A DNA stretch of 44,964 nt from Methanomassiliicoccaceae archaeon. GTDB taxonomy: Archaea; Thermoplasmatota; Thermoplasmata; Methanomassiliicoccales; Methanomethylophilaceae. This document shows positions 33,497 to 40,792 of this stretch, one piece after another. The stretch spans positions 1-44,964 of the forward strand of contig PUJZ01000047.1 of the NCBI GenBank assembly GCA_003550345.1, read 5' to 3'. Made by a program: the position numbers and the translations under genes. Numbering within the stretch: the stretch's first letter is position 1; every line of letters begins with the position of its first letter. The notes beneath the pieces are model-generated. The model worked only from the letters and a program-made list of their open reading frames with translations. It was not told where the DNA came from and did not search any database.

Positions 33497-33868
33497 ATGA
33501 GCGAGAAGTACAGGCTGCTTCTGATCGAGGATAATCCAGAGCATCTCAAGCTCATGGTAGATCACCTTCCCTCGGACATATTCGACATCGACACCGCCAC
33601 CACCAAGGCGGAGGCGCTGGACAAGGCGCTGAAGAAGGACTACGACCTCATCACCATCGACTACTTCCTGCCGGACGGCAACGGGCTGGAGGTCTTCACC
33701 GCCATCCACGACCGCAATCCCGAGCAGAAGACGATCATGGTGACCGCCGCCGACGACCCCGAGCTCAGCTTCTCGGTCATGAAGGGCGGCGCCTTGGACT
33801 ACATAGTGAAGTCCTTCAAGTACTACACCCACTTGAAGGAGAGGATCATCGAGAACCTGGAGGAATGA
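33497..33868 (+). CDS. Single-domain response regulator (receiver only)
   Basis: The 123-residue REC domain has the acidic pair in LLLIEDNPEH, the phospho-accepting aspartate in LITIDYFLPDG, the threonine of IMVTAADDP and the lysine in DYIVKSFKYY. It has no output domain, so it must act through protein contacts or phosphorelay. The ATG follows a strong gaggagg Shine-Dalgarno. Its stop overlaps the start of a flavodoxin-like gene by 4 bp (ATGA), suggesting that the two act together. A candidate kinase is the cobalamin-linked histidine kinase at 10386, but that is inference. Confidence 0.93.
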   Translation: MSEKYRLLLIEDNPEHLKLMVDHLPSDIFDIDTATTKAEALDKALKKDYDLITIDYFLPDGNGLEVFTAIHDRNPEQKTIMVTAADDPELSFSVMKGGALDYIVKSFKYYTHLKERIIENLEE

Positions 33869-34452
33869 GCATAGTCAAGGTTCTGGGCATTTCAGGGAGC
33901 CCGCGGGCGGGAGGGAACAGCGAGACCCTGCTGGCCGAGGCGCTTAAGGGCGCGTCCTCGCGAGGGGCGGAGGCCAGGATGGTGGAGCTCAGGGCCTCTG
34001 ATATAGGCCACTGCCAAGGCTGCAACGCCTGCTTCTCCGACGGGGAATGCCGCATCGAGGACGGCATGTCACCGCTCTATGAGCTGGTGGCCGAGGCCGA
34101 CGTCATAATACTCGCATCCCCTGTCTATTTCTCGGGGATGTCATCGGTGATGAAGCAGTTCATCGACCGCTGCCAAAGCCTCTGGGCGAGGAAGGAGGTC
34201 CTGGGGCAGAGGGTGGGGGGCCCCGGCAGGAGGGGGGCGCTGATCAGCGTCGGCGGCCAGGGTTCGCCGGTCTTCCGCAACTCGATATCGGTGGCCAAGT
34301 CGCTGTTCAACAGCATCGACGTGGAGTACCAGGGAGAGCTGACGGCCGCGGATGTGGACTCCAAGGGGGAGGTATTCGACAAGCCGTGGCTGCTGCGCGA
34401 GGCCCGGGAGCTCGGCGAGCGCCTGGTGGACCGGTCAGACGCCGCTCCATGA
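33865..34452 (+). CDS. Flavodoxin-fold NAD(P)H-FMN reductase/iron-sulfur flavoprotein-like
   Basis: The 195-residue protein has the FMN phosphate loop GISGSPRAGGNSETL and a Cys cluster HCQGCNACFSDGECRIEDG typical of archaeal iron-sulfur flavoproteins and NADPH-dependent FMN reductases, then ILASPVYFSGMSSVMKQFID. It transfers electrons using FMN and possibly an Fe-S cluster. The start overlaps the receiver stop. The end overlaps the convergent HisA-like gene by 18 bp. Confidence 0.87.
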   Translation: MSIVKVLGISGSPRAGGNSETLLAEALKGASSRGAEARMVELRASDIGHCQGCNACFSDGECRIEDGMSPLYELVAEADVIILASPVYFSGMSSVMKQFIDRCQSLWARKEVLGQRVGGPGRRGALISVGGQGSPVFRNSISVAKSLFNSIDVEYQGELTAADVDSKGEVFDKPWLLREARELGERLVDRSDAAP

Positions 34453-35232
34453 CCCGGATGGCGCTGGCGACTTGAAGCTGAACTCGGTCTCCAGCGGCCT
34501 CAGGCCCTCGTCGTGGGGCCTCCGTGAGGGTATGTATGGGTCAATCGCCGCCCCCGCATAGCCCTCCCGGGAGAGGAACGGGATGTCGGTCTCCGTTATG
34601 CCCCCGGCGGCGAAGGCCTCCCAATCCCCCCTGTGCAAGGTCCGCCAAAGGTCGCGGTCGATGCTCCTGCCCGCCGATGCGGCGTCGAAAAGGACGCAGC
34701 GCTCGTAGCCCATGCCCCTCAGCTCCGAGGATGCCGCAAGGACGTCCATGCGGCGCCGGCGGAACCTCACCCTCCCTCCCTCGATGTAGAGGACGGGGAC
34801 GCAAATCTCCGAGACCTCTATGGCATCAGCGTAGAGGTCCATGCCATCAAGCCTGAGCGTCCCTATGAGGGCGACATCAGGGTCGAGGGTCAGCACGTCG
34901 AAGACGTCCTCCACGTCCGCGGCGCCCGCCTCCAGCCAGTAAGGCCCGCCCCGCCGCAATGACCTCTTCAGGCCGGCGAAGTCGGCCTCGCCGCCGTTAA
35001 CGCCGGCGACGTCGAGTATGAACTTGGGCCTCCTTTCACCGTCCCGCTCGGCGATGGCAGCGAGGAACTCCTGCCTCTCCGCCATGTCCCCCGTCGTGAT
35101 GAAGCGCCCCTCGTTCCAGGCTATCTCCGCTACCCGCTCGCCGCCGCCTGGGACGCCAGAACGCGCCGGGTTCGACAGCAGGGGCATCAGCCTGACGGTC
35201 TCGAAGCCTTCTTCCTCCATCGCCACGCTCAC
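34435..35232 (-). CDS. HisA/HisF-related TIM-barrel protein
   Basis: The 265-residue protein reads as a (beta/alpha)8 barrel related to HisA: FILDVAGVNGGEADFAGLKR, WLEAGAADVEDVFDVL, VALIGTLRLDGMDLYADAIE, VLYIEGGRVRFRRR and AAGGITETDIPFLSREGYAG. Archaea have a HisA-related family (COG1411-like) of unknown role, which this fits best. True histidine biosynthesis HisA is less likely. The GTG at 35232 overlaps the stop of the upstream flavoprotein (GTGA), so they are co-translated; ATG 35220 is an alternative start. Confidence 0.62.
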   Translation of the reverse strand: MSVAMEEEGFETVRLMPLLSNPARSGVPGGGERVAEIAWNEGRFITTGDMAERQEFLAAIAERDGERRPKFILDVAGVNGGEADFAGLKRSLRRGGPYWLEAGAADVEDVFDVLTLDPDVALIGTLRLDGMDLYADAIEVSEICVPVLYIEGGRVRFRRRRMDVLAASSELRGMGYERCVLFDAASAGRSIDRDLWRTLHRGDWEAFAAGGITETDIPFLSREGYAGAAIDPYIPSRRPHDEGLRPLETEFSFKSPAPSGSWSGV

Positions 35233-35795
35233 AACCTTTCCCTGACCGTCTCGAGGTTCTGCTGCAGGCTGGAGGACTCCTCCACCGAATCCAGCCTGGA
35301 GGTCCCTGGGACGATGAAGGCGCTCAGGTCCTCGATGCCGAGGAGCCCCTTCATTATGCTGGTGTAGCGGTTGGTCAGGTAATGGTACACGATATGCCCT
35401 TCCGGGGACCCGCAGACCAGCATCACGGTGGCCGCCTTCCCCGGAGGGAGCCGGCTCTCGAAGCCGCCCCCCTCCACCGGCGATAGCAGTGAGTACAGCC
35501 GGTCGATGAAGCATTTGAACAAGCCGGTCTCCGAGCCCATGTATATGGGGCTGGCCATGATGACGTGGTCCGACCCCTCCATCGAAGACAGCAGCCCGCC
35601 CATGTCGTCGTCGAGCACACAGGCTCCGGCCTGGTGGCATTGCCGGCAGCCGCGGCAGTCCTCGAAACTGAGGTCGGCGAGGCGGGCCAGCTCCACATCG
35701 TGCCCCCTGCTCCGGGCCTCCTCGAGCACCACGTCCAAGGCCTGGGACGTGTATCCCCCGCGGCGGGTGCTTCCGTCAATGGCTAGGATCTTCAT
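35229..35795 (-). CDS. Flavodoxin-fold FMN reductase-like protein, Cys-cluster type
   Basis: The 188-residue protein starts MKILAIDGSTRRGGYTSQAL, the FMN loop. The Cys cluster DCRGCRQCHQAGACVLDDDM and IMASPIYMGSETGLFKCFID follow, as in the two paralogs at 33865 and 42990. A TATA-like ccatttatcg (minus strand, near 35818-35828) lies about 25 bp before ATG 35795. It is coupled to the HisA-like gene and divergent from the superoxide reductase operon, so a redox-defence link is possible. Confidence 0.86.
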   Translation of the reverse strand: MKILAIDGSTRRGGYTSQALDVVLEEARSRGHDVELARLADLSFEDCRGCRQCHQAGACVLDDDMGGLLSSMEGSDHVIMASPIYMGSETGLFKCFIDRLYSLLSPVEGGGFESRLPPGKAATVMLVCGSPEGHIVYHYLTNRYTSIMKGLLGIEDLSAFIVPGTSRLDSVEESSSLQQNLETVRERL

Positions 35796-35850
35796 GCCCG
35801 GGAATAACAGCAATGCGATAAATGGTTTATGAAAGGTTGTTGCAAGGTCA

Positions 35851-35859
35851 TTTATTTAT
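35851..35859 (+). promoter_or_regulatory. TATA-like box of the superoxide reductase operon
   Basis: The tttatttat box is followed about 25 bp later by the folded leader at 35875, and then by an aaggagg Shine-Dalgarno at 35951-35957 before the ATG at 35966. Confidence 0.6.
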
Positions 35860-35874
35860 GCCGTCAACCACAAT

Positions 35875-35942
35875 CTGTCCGCAGCGATCCTTTGAGGGGC
35901 TGAGGGCCAGTCTTGTGCCCCAACAGGATCGCCCGAGGACAG
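35875..35942 (+). promoter_or_regulatory. Folded 5' leader upstream of superoxide reductase
   Basis: Three nested stems are seen: 35875-35880 with 35937-35942 (6 bp), 35884-35891 with 35925-35932 (8 bp, gcgatcct/aggatcgc) and 35896-35900 with 35917-35921 (5 bp, ggggc/gcccc). They are separated by small asymmetric internal loops (gca/ccga and ttga/aac), with a 16-base apical loop. It begins at the expected transcription start and ends 8 bases before the Shine-Dalgarno, so it could act as a riboswitch, thermosensor or protein-binding leader. Confidence 0.55.
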
Positions 35943-35965
35943 TCATACATAAGGAGGCAGACGAT

Positions 35966-36343
35966 ATGGCAACTAGGAACGAGATATACCTATGCGAGAA
36001 GTGCGGCAACCTGGTCGAAGTGCTCGACGGGGGGCCGGGGAAGATGAGCTGCTGCGACATCGAGATGGCCCTGATGGAGGAGAAGACCTCTGACAAGGGC
36101 TTGGAGAAGCACGTTCCAGTGATCGAGGAGAAGGACGGAGGCGCCCTGGTCAAGGTCGGCGACGTCCCCCATCCGATGGAGGACGAGCACTACATCATGA
36201 TGGTAGAGATACTCGACGGCGACGACTCCTGCAAGAAGTTCCTGGAGCCCGGACAGGACCCGGAGGCCTTCTTCGATTGCGCCGACGCCAAGAAGGTCAG
36301 CGCCCGGGAGTACTGCAACATCCACGGCCTGTGGAGGGCATGA
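35966..36343 (+). CDS. dfx: Desulfoferrodoxin (superoxide reductase)
   Basis: It reduces superoxide to hydrogen peroxide in anaerobes. The 125-residue protein has the N-terminal desulforedoxin-like centre I ([15 protein letters not shown], then MSCCDIEM) and the full centre II ligand set: [19 protein letters not shown] and the axial Cys-His in YCNIHGLW. It is thus the two-centre (1Fe plus 1Fe) type. ATG 35966 follows an aaggagg Shine-Dalgarno. Its stop overlaps the start of the HdrA/MvhD fusion (ATGA). A structured leader precedes it. Confidence 0.96.
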   Translation: MATRNEIYLCEKCGNLVEVLDGGPGKMSCCDIEMALMEEKTSDKGLEKHVPVIEEKDGGALVKVGDVPHPMEDEHYIMMVEILDGDDSCKKFLEPGQDPEAFFDCADAKKVSAREYCNIHGLWRA

Positions 36344-37467
36344 ACCCTCCCGGGGAGTCACCGGCCCCCGGTGACAGGGTCGGCGTGTACCTATGCGAAT
36401 GCCACAGCAGCGGCCTCTGCGACAGGTTCGACTTCGATGACCTGGCCGCCTTCGCCGAGGAGTTCCCGGAGACGGTCCTGCTGCGCAGGGACCCCAAGCT
36501 CTGCGGCGAAGGCTCCCTCCAGCAGCTGAAGGACGACATCGCGGACCACGACCTCGACAGGATCCTGCTGGCCACCTGCGCCCCCGACAAGCATCTCGAG
36601 GAGTTCAGGGAGGCCGCCGGTGAGGCCGGCATCAACCGCTACCTGGTAAACGCGGTGAACATCCGCGAGCAGATCTCGTCCATACATGAGGGGGACCCCG
36701 CCAAGGCCCGCGCCAAGGCGAGGGACCAGTTCGCCATGGGGATGGCCGACATATTGGCCACCCGGGCCTCCAGCAAGGTCTATGCGCTGGTGGACGAGAC
36801 CAGATGCAGCGGCTGCGAGATATGCTACACGGTATGCGACAAGGACACCATCAGCATGGTGCCCGACCCCTACGGGCAGGTGAAGAATGTCGCCTACATC
36901 GACCCGGAGAAGTGCTGGGGATGCGGCGTATGCGTGACGTCCTGCCCGGTGGACGCCATGGACATGACGGTGTACTCCAACGACCAGATGGAGGCCCAGC
37001 TGCAGGCGTTCCTGGACCGCATATCCCCCGACCGGACCAACGCCCTGGTGTTCGCATGCCACTGGTGCGCCTATCAGGCGGCCGATGCCGCCGGCGCGGC
37101 GGGGATCCCCATAGACCCGGACTTCCGCATCATCAGGACCCTGTGCTCGGGCAGGGTCGACCCCAACTGGGTGTTGAAAGCGGTGAGCAGGGGCGCCGAC
37201 GGGGTGCTGCTGATGGGGGGCAAGCCCACCAAATGCCACTTCAAGAGCGGCAACCTGCGCACCATGACCCGCATGAAGCTTATCAAGCTGCTCCTGGACC
37301 AGATGGGGCTCGATGGCCACCGCTTCCGGGTGGAATGGGTGAACCCCGAGGAGCCGGAGGCCTATGCCCAGGTGGTGAACGAGTTCATATCCGACCTGCG
37401 CCAGCTCGGGCCCAACCCGCTGATGTCCCGGGACACTGACTACTCCCACGCCAAGTACAAGGGCTAG
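36340..37467 (+). CDS. HdrA-like N-domain / 2[4Fe-4S] ferredoxin / MvhD fusion (no FAD domain)
   Basis: The 375-residue protein fuses three parts. Residues about 10-140 match the HdrA N-terminal Fe-S domain ([54 protein letters not shown]) but the FAD/thioredoxin-reductase part is absent. Residues about 150-215 hold two ferredoxin clusters ([11 protein letters not shown], then [18 protein letters not shown]). From about 230 there is a MvhD domain with [23 protein letters not shown] and [11 protein letters not shown], a [2Fe-2S] site. It could wire electrons between flavin- or hydrogenase-linked partners and superoxide reductase, whose gene stop it overlaps. The function is inferred. Confidence 0.9.
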   Translation: MNPPGESPAPGDRVGVYLCECHSSGLCDRFDFDDLAAFAEEFPETVLLRRDPKLCGEGSLQQLKDDIADHDLDRILLATCAPDKHLEEFREAAGEAGINRYLVNAVNIREQISSIHEGDPAKARAKARDQFAMGMADILATRASSKVYALVDETRCSGCEICYTVCDKDTISMVPDPYGQVKNVAYIDPEKCWGCGVCVTSCPVDAMDMTVYSNDQMEAQLQAFLDRISPDRTNALVFACHWCAYQAADAAGAAGIPIDPDFRIIRTLCSGRVDPNWVLKAVSRGADGVLLMGGKPTKCHFKSGNLRTMTRMKLIKLLLDQMGLDGHRFRVEWVNPEEPEAYAQVVNEFISDLRQLGPNPLMSRDTDYSHAKYKG

Positions 37468-37478
37468 TCCAGACCAAA

Positions 37479-37500
37479 AGGGGGCCGCAGGCCCCCTCCT
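37479..37500 (+). terminator. Hairpin terminator after the HdrA/MvhD fusion
   Basis: The inverted repeat agggggcc-gca-ggccccct (37479-37497) with a following pyrimidine-rich tract lies 12 bp after the stop. It may also block read-through from the convergent MFS gene. Confidence 0.5.
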
Positions 37501-37541
37501 TCCCTTTCCCTTCTGAACAGTACCGCGTTCCGCGCTCCGGC

Positions 37542-38810
37542 TCATTCAGGCTCGGCCTGCGGAGGCCAGAGCATGGTGTAGACCACCGCTATGCCGACGA
37601 CCCCCAGCAACGCCACCACGATGAAGAAGGGCTGGAACGAGGCCAGCAGGTCCCGGGCCTGGGCGGAGATTATGCCGCCGATTATCGCCCCGGCGCCGTA
37701 GGCGGTGAACACCAGGCCGTAGTTCTTGGCGCTCTCCTTGGCGCCGAACAGGGTCGCCGTCGCCGCCGGCGCGATTGCCAGCCATCCGCCCAGGCAGCCC
37801 CAGAGTATGCTGAACGCGAATATGTACGCCCAGACGCTGCTGTAGCCCAGGTACATTACCAGGCAGGCGGTTATTATGAGGAGGAAGGTCACGGCCGCGG
37901 TGTTCCTCACCGAGAACTTGTCGGTGAGGGCGCCGAATATGGGCCTGCCGATGCCGTTGAATATGGCGAAGGGCAGGATGAGCGTGAATATCAGGGCGCT
38001 GGAGGACTCCGGGCTCAGGCCGGCGTTGGCGAAGACCTCCTCCCCCACCGGGCCGGAGATGCCTATCGCGGTCAGGCCGGCCAGGGCGCCGATGGTGTAG
38101 CATATCCACAGGCCCTTGAACGCGGTGGTCTTCACCATCTTGTCGCGGGTGAGGCTGGGGCCTACAGGCCCGGCCGCGGCCATGGTCCCGCCCGCCGGTT
38201 TCCATCCCGACGGGGGGAACTTCAGTTTTAGGGACAGCAGAATGCTGGCCAATATGAAGACCACGCCGAAGAGCTGGAGTATGCTCATTATCTCCCAGCC
38301 GCTGTCCAGCAGGAACCTGCTGGAATAGGTGATGGCGGCGGAGGAGAATCCGAAGCCGAGGACGGTCAGTCCCACCGCCAGGCCTCGCCTGTCGGGGAAC
38401 CACAACCCCGATGCGGCGATGGGGGCGCCGTAGGCGATGCCGACCCCTATGCCGCCGATCATCCCGTACAGCGGTATGAGCATAAGCGGGGAGGTGGCGA
38501 AGGAGGCCGCGATCCAGCCGAGGCCGCAGAGGGTGCCGCCGATCATCGTCACCTTCATGGGCCCCAGCTTCTGGATGTAGGGGCCCGCCAACGGCATGGT
38601 TATCGAGAAGAAGGCCAGGAAGACGATGAAGGGCCAGGTCATCTCCATGGCGCTGGGCTGCAGGCCCAGGGACACGAAGTGATCCTGCAGCGGGTTCCTC
38701 AGCACCCCGTAGGCGTATATGGAGCCCAAGCAGAGGTGGATGAGTATCCCCGCGATGACGATCGTCCACCTGCCCCCGGCCGGTTCTTTGAAAGAAGTCC
38801 CTTCATCCAT
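37542..38810 (-). CDS. MFS transporter, OFA (oxalate/formate antiporter) family
   Basis: About 422 residues with 12 hydrophobic segments. The N terminus WTIVIAGILIHLCLGSIYAY and GVLRNPLQDHF, then GGIGVGIAYGAPIAASGLWF with PDRRGLAVGLTVLGFG, are typical of the OFA family, which moves small organic acids or formate. The C-terminal half contains SPESSSALIFTLILPFAIFN with GIGRPIFGALTDKF. The start ATG 38810 is preferred; a GTG at 38822 adds four residues. The substrate is unknown. It is separated from the upstream nifX-like gene by 265 bp and appears to be a separate transcript. Confidence 0.88.
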   Translation of the reverse strand: MDEGTSFKEPAGGRWTIVIAGILIHLCLGSIYAYGVLRNPLQDHFVSLGLQPSAMEMTWPFIVFLAFFSITMPLAGPYIQKLGPMKVTMIGGTLCGLGWIAASFATSPLMLIPLYGMIGGIGVGIAYGAPIAASGLWFPDRRGLAVGLTVLGFGFSSAAITYSSRFLLDSGWEIMSILQLFGVVFILASILLSLKLKFPPSGWKPAGGTMAAAGPVGPSLTRDKMVKTTAFKGLWICYTIGALAGLTAIGISGPVGEEVFANAGLSPESSSALIFTLILPFAIFNGIGRPIFGALTDKFSVRNTAAVTFLLIITACLVMYLGYSSVWAYIFAFSILWGCLGGWLAIAPAATATLFGAKESAKNYGLVFTAYGAGAIIGGIISAQARDLLASFQPFFIVVALLGVVGIAVVYTMLWPPQAEPE

Positions 38811-39075
38811 GGCTCTTCTCACCTGCTAAGCGTCTCTGAGTTGCGGAATCCATGAGCTTGAACCGAGCCCGTCAACCGACGGCGCGCCCTCGGGTGGCTG
38901 CCGGCATCCCATCATCGGTGGCCGAAATCATCAATCCAAGGCTCCAGCATCCCCCCCGGCTGCGGGGTTAACCTGGGAAAGCGCTGATTGTAAAAAAAAC
39001 TATCCACTTCGGCGTTAAGCCTTTCCAGCCGCCTGCGGACCGCCCGATGTGGACGCTTCGACGGAAGCCCGCCCG
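38811..39075. other. Intergenic region between the MFS gene and the NifX-like gene
   Basis: No gene is seen. It contains nested small stems (38863-38867 with 38889-38893; 38869-38873 with 38878-38882) in the MFS leader orientation, and on the minus strand a T8 tract (38992-38999) that likely terminates the Mrp/NifX transcript. Confidence 0.5.
38992..38999 (-). terminator. Oligo-T terminator of the Mrp-NifX transcript
   Basis: Eight A on the plus strand read as T8 on the minus strand, about 76 bp after the NifX-like stop codon. Confidence 0.45.
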
Positions 39076-39414
39076 TCACTGACGCTTCCTCATCCTCTCA
39101 CGTCTTCTGAGGAAATCGGACAGGGCCCTCTCAGCGGGGCCGTCCTCGTCGAAGGAGACGGTGATGCCCGCCTGTGTCAGGCGGTCGTAGCCATGGGGCC
39201 CGATGCCGCCCACGATCACCGCATCCAGCCCCAGGCCGATGATGGCATCGGCCACCAGCATCCCAGCGCCCTCGGCGGCGTCCTTGTACTCGTTCTCCAC
39301 CACCTCGTAGTCCATGGTCTCGGCGTCGACGATGAGGAAATAGGGCGCGCGTCCGAAGTCCTCGGCCACGAAGGACGTCAGGTCGTCCCCCTCGGTGACA
39401 ATTCCCACCTTCAT
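39076..39414 (-). CDS. NifX/NafY-family iron-molybdenum cluster-binding protein
   Basis: The 112-residue protein starts MKVGIVTEGDDLTSFVAEDF with GRAPYFLIVD, then VVENEYKDAAEGAGMLVADA and VIVGGIGPHGYDRLTQAGIT. This is the dinitrogenase cofactor-carrier fold (COG1433), found widely beside Mrp ATPases outside nitrogen fixation. It ends near a T8 terminator and follows the Mrp gene by 41 bp. It lacks an obvious cysteine. It probably handles Fe-S or molybdenum clusters. The window also has a NifB with a fused domain of this family. Confidence 0.88.
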   Translation of the reverse strand: MKVGIVTEGDDLTSFVAEDFGRAPYFLIVDAETMDYEVVENEYKDAAEGAGMLVADAIIGLGLDAVIVGGIGPHGYDRLTQAGITVSFDEDGPAERALSDFLRRRERMRKRQ

Positions 39415-39455
39415 GCCTTCTGGAGGGACGTCGACGCAGAAATAATGTTCTGTGC

Positions 39456-40271
39456 CTAGAAGAGCTGCTGGCGCAGGCGGTCGACGATGGCCGTCATCGC
39501 CTTGCCGCCCGATCCGCCGCCGTCGGTGACCAGGGGCTGGCCGCTGTCGCCCCGCTGGGCGATATCAGCGTCCAGAGGCAGCCTGCCCAGGAAGGGGACG
39601 CCCATCTCGGCGGCGGCCCTCTCCCCTCCGCCCTGCTTGAACACCTCCACCGCCCCGCCGCAATGGGGACAGGCCATGCCGCTCATGTTCTCCACCACCC
39701 CCAGCACGGGGACCCCCATCTGCTTGCAGAAGTTGATGGACTTGCGGCTGTCGAGCAGGGCCACATCCTGCGGGGTGGTGACCACCACCGCGCCGTCGGC
39801 CCGGGGGATGAGCTGCATGATGGTCAGCGGCTCGTCCCCCGTGCCGGGGGGGAGGTCCACGACCAGGAAGTCCAAATCGCCCCAGCGAACGTCACCCAAG
39901 AACTGCCGTATGGCGCCCATCTTCACCGGGCCCCTCCATATCACCGGGGAGTCCTCGTCCTTGAGGAGGAATGCCATGGACATAACCTTGAGGCGCGGGG
40001 GCAGCTCCACCGGGATGAGGGCGCCGTCCTCGCTGACCAGCCTCTCCCCCTCCAGGCCCAGCATCTTGGGGACGTTGGGCCCGTGGATGTCCAGGTCCAT
40101 GATGCCGGTGGGATGCCCGGCCATCGCCAGGCCCAGGGCCAGGTTGCTGGCGACGGTGCTCTTGCCCACGCCCCCCTTGCCGCTCATGACGATGATCACA
40201 TGCTTGATCCTGTCCAGGCTCTCGTTTAGCTTGAAGTCCTCGCTCTTCACCATGGGCTTGGCGGGTGTCAT
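39456..40271 (-). CDS. Mrp/NBP35 family P-loop Fe-S carrier ATPase
   Basis: The 271-residue protein has the deviant Walker A in [20 protein letters not shown], switch-like [18 protein letters not shown], the Walker B region [20 protein letters not shown] and the paired cysteines in [12 protein letters not shown] that hold a bridging [4Fe-4S]. It loads Fe-S clusters onto apo-proteins. A TATA-like gtaaatatcat on the minus strand lies near 40302-40312, so the ATG at 40271 is probably leaderless. The downstream partner is the NifX-like gene. Confidence 0.94.
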   Translation of the reverse strand: MTPAKPMVKSEDFKLNESLDRIKHVIIVMSGKGGVGKSTVASNLALGLAMAGHPTGIMDLDIHGPNVPKMLGLEGERLVSEDGALIPVELPPRLKVMSMAFLLKDEDSPVIWRGPVKMGAIRQFLGDVRWGDLDFLVVDLPPGTGDEPLTIMQLIPRADGAVVVTTPQDVALLDSRKSINFCKQMGVPVLGVVENMSGMACPHCGGAVEVFKQGGGERAAAEMGVPFLGRLPLDADIAQRGDSGQPLVTDGGGSGGKAMTAIVDRLRQQLF

Positions 40272-40402
40272 GTCGAACGGTGGTGTATCGGCATCGAGGA
40301 TATGATATTTACGGCGTTAATGTACCACCGCGGGGCCAGGGATGCCCTTCCGGGGGGAAGAGGGCAGAAAACGGTATATCGGCCTGGGCCGATGCATACC
40401 GC

Positions 40403-40792
40403 ATGCCTCTAGGAGACCCGCAGGGGGGCGAGTTCTACTACACCGACGAGGGGAGGCCCACCGGCCTGGTGATGGGCACGGTGAGGGTGTCCGACCTGGA
40501 AGCGGCCATCGAGTTCTACCGCGACACCCTGCTGATGGAGCCGCTGAGCGAGACGGAGGACAAAGCGATGCTGCGCTGCGGCGGGCAGTTCATCATGCTC
40601 AAGCTCTCCCCGGAGGAATGGGCAGGAGGGGACACCGGACTGTACATCAGCACCTCCAGCATCTACGACCTACACCGCCGCCTCGTCGACGAGGCGGTGG
40701 TCTTCGTGCAGCCTCCGGAGAGGGGGGAGCTGGGGCTGACGGCGGTGCTCAGCGATGACGACGGCAACCTTCTGACATTCATCGAGCTATGA
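40403..40792 (+). CDS. VOC-superfamily (glyoxalase/bleomycin-resistance) protein
   Basis: The 129-residue protein has the double beta-alpha-beta-beta-beta pattern: VMGTVRVSDLEAAIEFYRDT, LRCGGQFIMLKLSPEE, ISTSSIYDLHRRLVDEAVVF and VLSDDDGNLLTFIEL. The usual first metal histidine is not obvious, so metal use is uncertain. The open frame extends back to 40265, but a TATA-like ggtatatc at 40374-40381 places the start at ATG 40403, leaderless. It abuts the convergent sufB stop with no gap. The substrate is unknown. Confidence 0.82.
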   Translation: MPLGDPQGGEFYYTDEGRPTGLVMGTVRVSDLEAAIEFYRDTLLMEPLSETEDKAMLRCGGQFIMLKLSPEEWAGGDTGLYISTSSIYDLHRRLVDEAVVFVQPPERGELGLTAVLSDDDGNLLTFIEL

